DNA of 14,685 nt from NCBI GenBank assembly GCA_964496075.1, contig CAZBXB010000015.1, positions 1 to 14,685 on the forward strand. Direction: 5' to 3'. The stretch's first letter is position 1. The number at the start of each line of letters is the position of its first letter. Position numbers and translations under genes: made by a program. Below the pieces are notes generated by a model. The model saw only the letters and a program-made list of their open reading frames with translations, ran no database searches and had not been told where the DNA came from. Positions 14,458 through 14,685 of this stretch are shown here, one piece after another. The DNA is from UBA1372 sp964496075. GTDB lineage: Bacteria; Patescibacteriota; Microgenomatia; UBA12405.

Positions 14458-14685
14458 TTATTGGGATTTGTTAATTATTTTATAAATTTTTAAGGTTTGT
14501 TGGGCAGTGGTGGCCCAGGAAAACTTTTTACTATTGGCCATGCCTTGTTTTTTAAGTAATTGATATAGTTTGTGATCTGTAAAGATCTTTTGAATAGCTG
14601 ATTGTATGTCCTTAACCGATTTTGGATTGACTAAAATAGCTGAATTTTTGGCAATTTCTGACATAGCTGAATTTTGACTGGTAAT
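14458..14685 (-). CDS. GT4-family glycosyltransferase, C-terminal fragment (cut by window edge)
   Basis: Only the last 75 codons are present; the frame is open through base 14685, so the internal ATG at 14662-14664 is not the start. The fragment reads ITSQNSAMSEIAKNSAILVN, matching the GT4 segment after the E-x7-E motif (compare SNTSSLPEVVGDSGILIDP in the next gene), then a helix DIQSAIQKIFTDHKLYQLLK and the terminal KKFSWATTAQQTLKIYKII. This end matches the end of the neighbouring GT4 gene in both protein and, patchily, DNA, so the two may be tandem paralogs. The catalytic residues lie outside the window. It ends 70 bp before the next GT4. Confidence 0.85.
   Translation of the reverse strand: MTSQNSAMSEIAKNSAILVNPKSVKDIQSAIQKIFTDHKLYQLLKKQGMANSKKFSWATTAQQTLKIYKIINKSQ

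Noticed and set aside
1..14685. Alternative genetic code with UGA as glycine
   Set aside because: TGA ends the acyltransferase and the remnant ORF and forms several ATGA junctions, and conserved glycines in motifs are encoded by ordinary GGN codons where I checked.
1..14685. tRNA, rRNA, insertion sequences or prophage genes
   Set aside because: No rRNA stretch, tRNA-like cloverleaf, transposase motif or inverted terminal repeat was seen; coding genes fill almost the whole window.
1..14685. Strand bias (more G than C on the plus strand in several stretches)
   Set aside because: Spot counts of a few lines were mixed, some balanced or reversed, so no firm skew can be claimed without a full count.

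Overview
The window looks like the chromosome of an uncultivated low-GC bacterium, most likely Patescibacteria/CPR of the Microgenomates type. That placement is an inference. It rests on the A+T-rich codon choice, very compact gene packing, a large DUF4012 membrane protein beside cell-surface glycan genes, a proline/threonine-rich insert in a polymerase-like membrane protein, and an AT-rich heptamer spacer. TGA is used as a normal stop (for example in the ATGA overlaps at 12675-12678 and 5105-5108), so the genome does not recode UGA as glycine as Gracilibacteria and Absconditabacteria do.

Everything supportable is on the minus strand, so the operon reads from right to left. In transcription order it holds: a GT4 glycosyltransferase cut by the window edge (14458-14685); a 70-bp spacer with a 7-bp tandem repeat; a second GT4 (13242-14387); a left-handed beta-helix acyltransferase containing a 10-N assembly gap (12675-13232); an unrecognised 182-residue two-TM protein (12130-12678); a WbbL-like GT2 (11193-12137); an O-antigen ligase/polymerase-like membrane protein (9814-11208); a GT39/ArnT-like membrane glycosyltransferase (8391-9824); GT4 (7186-8394); GT2 (6272-7189); GT4 (5163-6275); a 23-codon remnant of a GT4 start (5105-5176); GT4 (4014-5108); mannose-1-phosphate guanylyltransferase (2959-4053); a short PglC-like initiating phosphoglycosyltransferase (2313-2975); a DUF4012 protein (313-2283); and the N-terminal 103 codons of recO from a GTG start (1-311, cut by the left edge).

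Together these genes describe assembly of a cell-surface polysaccharide. The phosphoglycosyltransferase loads the first sugar phosphate on a polyprenyl carrier. The guanylyltransferase supplies GDP-mannose. Cytoplasmic GT4 and GT2 enzymes extend the chain and the acyltransferase may decorate a sugar. The GT-C enzyme and the Wzy/WaaL-like protein act on the outer face, and DUF4012 may serve in late export or attachment. No Wzx flippase, ABC exporter, chain-length regulator or transcription factor is visible, so the locus probably continues to the right or relies on genes elsewhere.

Most junctions from 13232 down to 2959 are overlaps (ATGA, 8, 11, 16, 17 and 40 bp), and clear Shine-Dalgarno motifs are scarce. 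The one 54-bp break in this chain, between the GT4 genes at 5163 and 4014, is bridged exactly by the 23-codon remnant, which is the most unusual thing in the window. No stretch over 300 bases lacks a gene.
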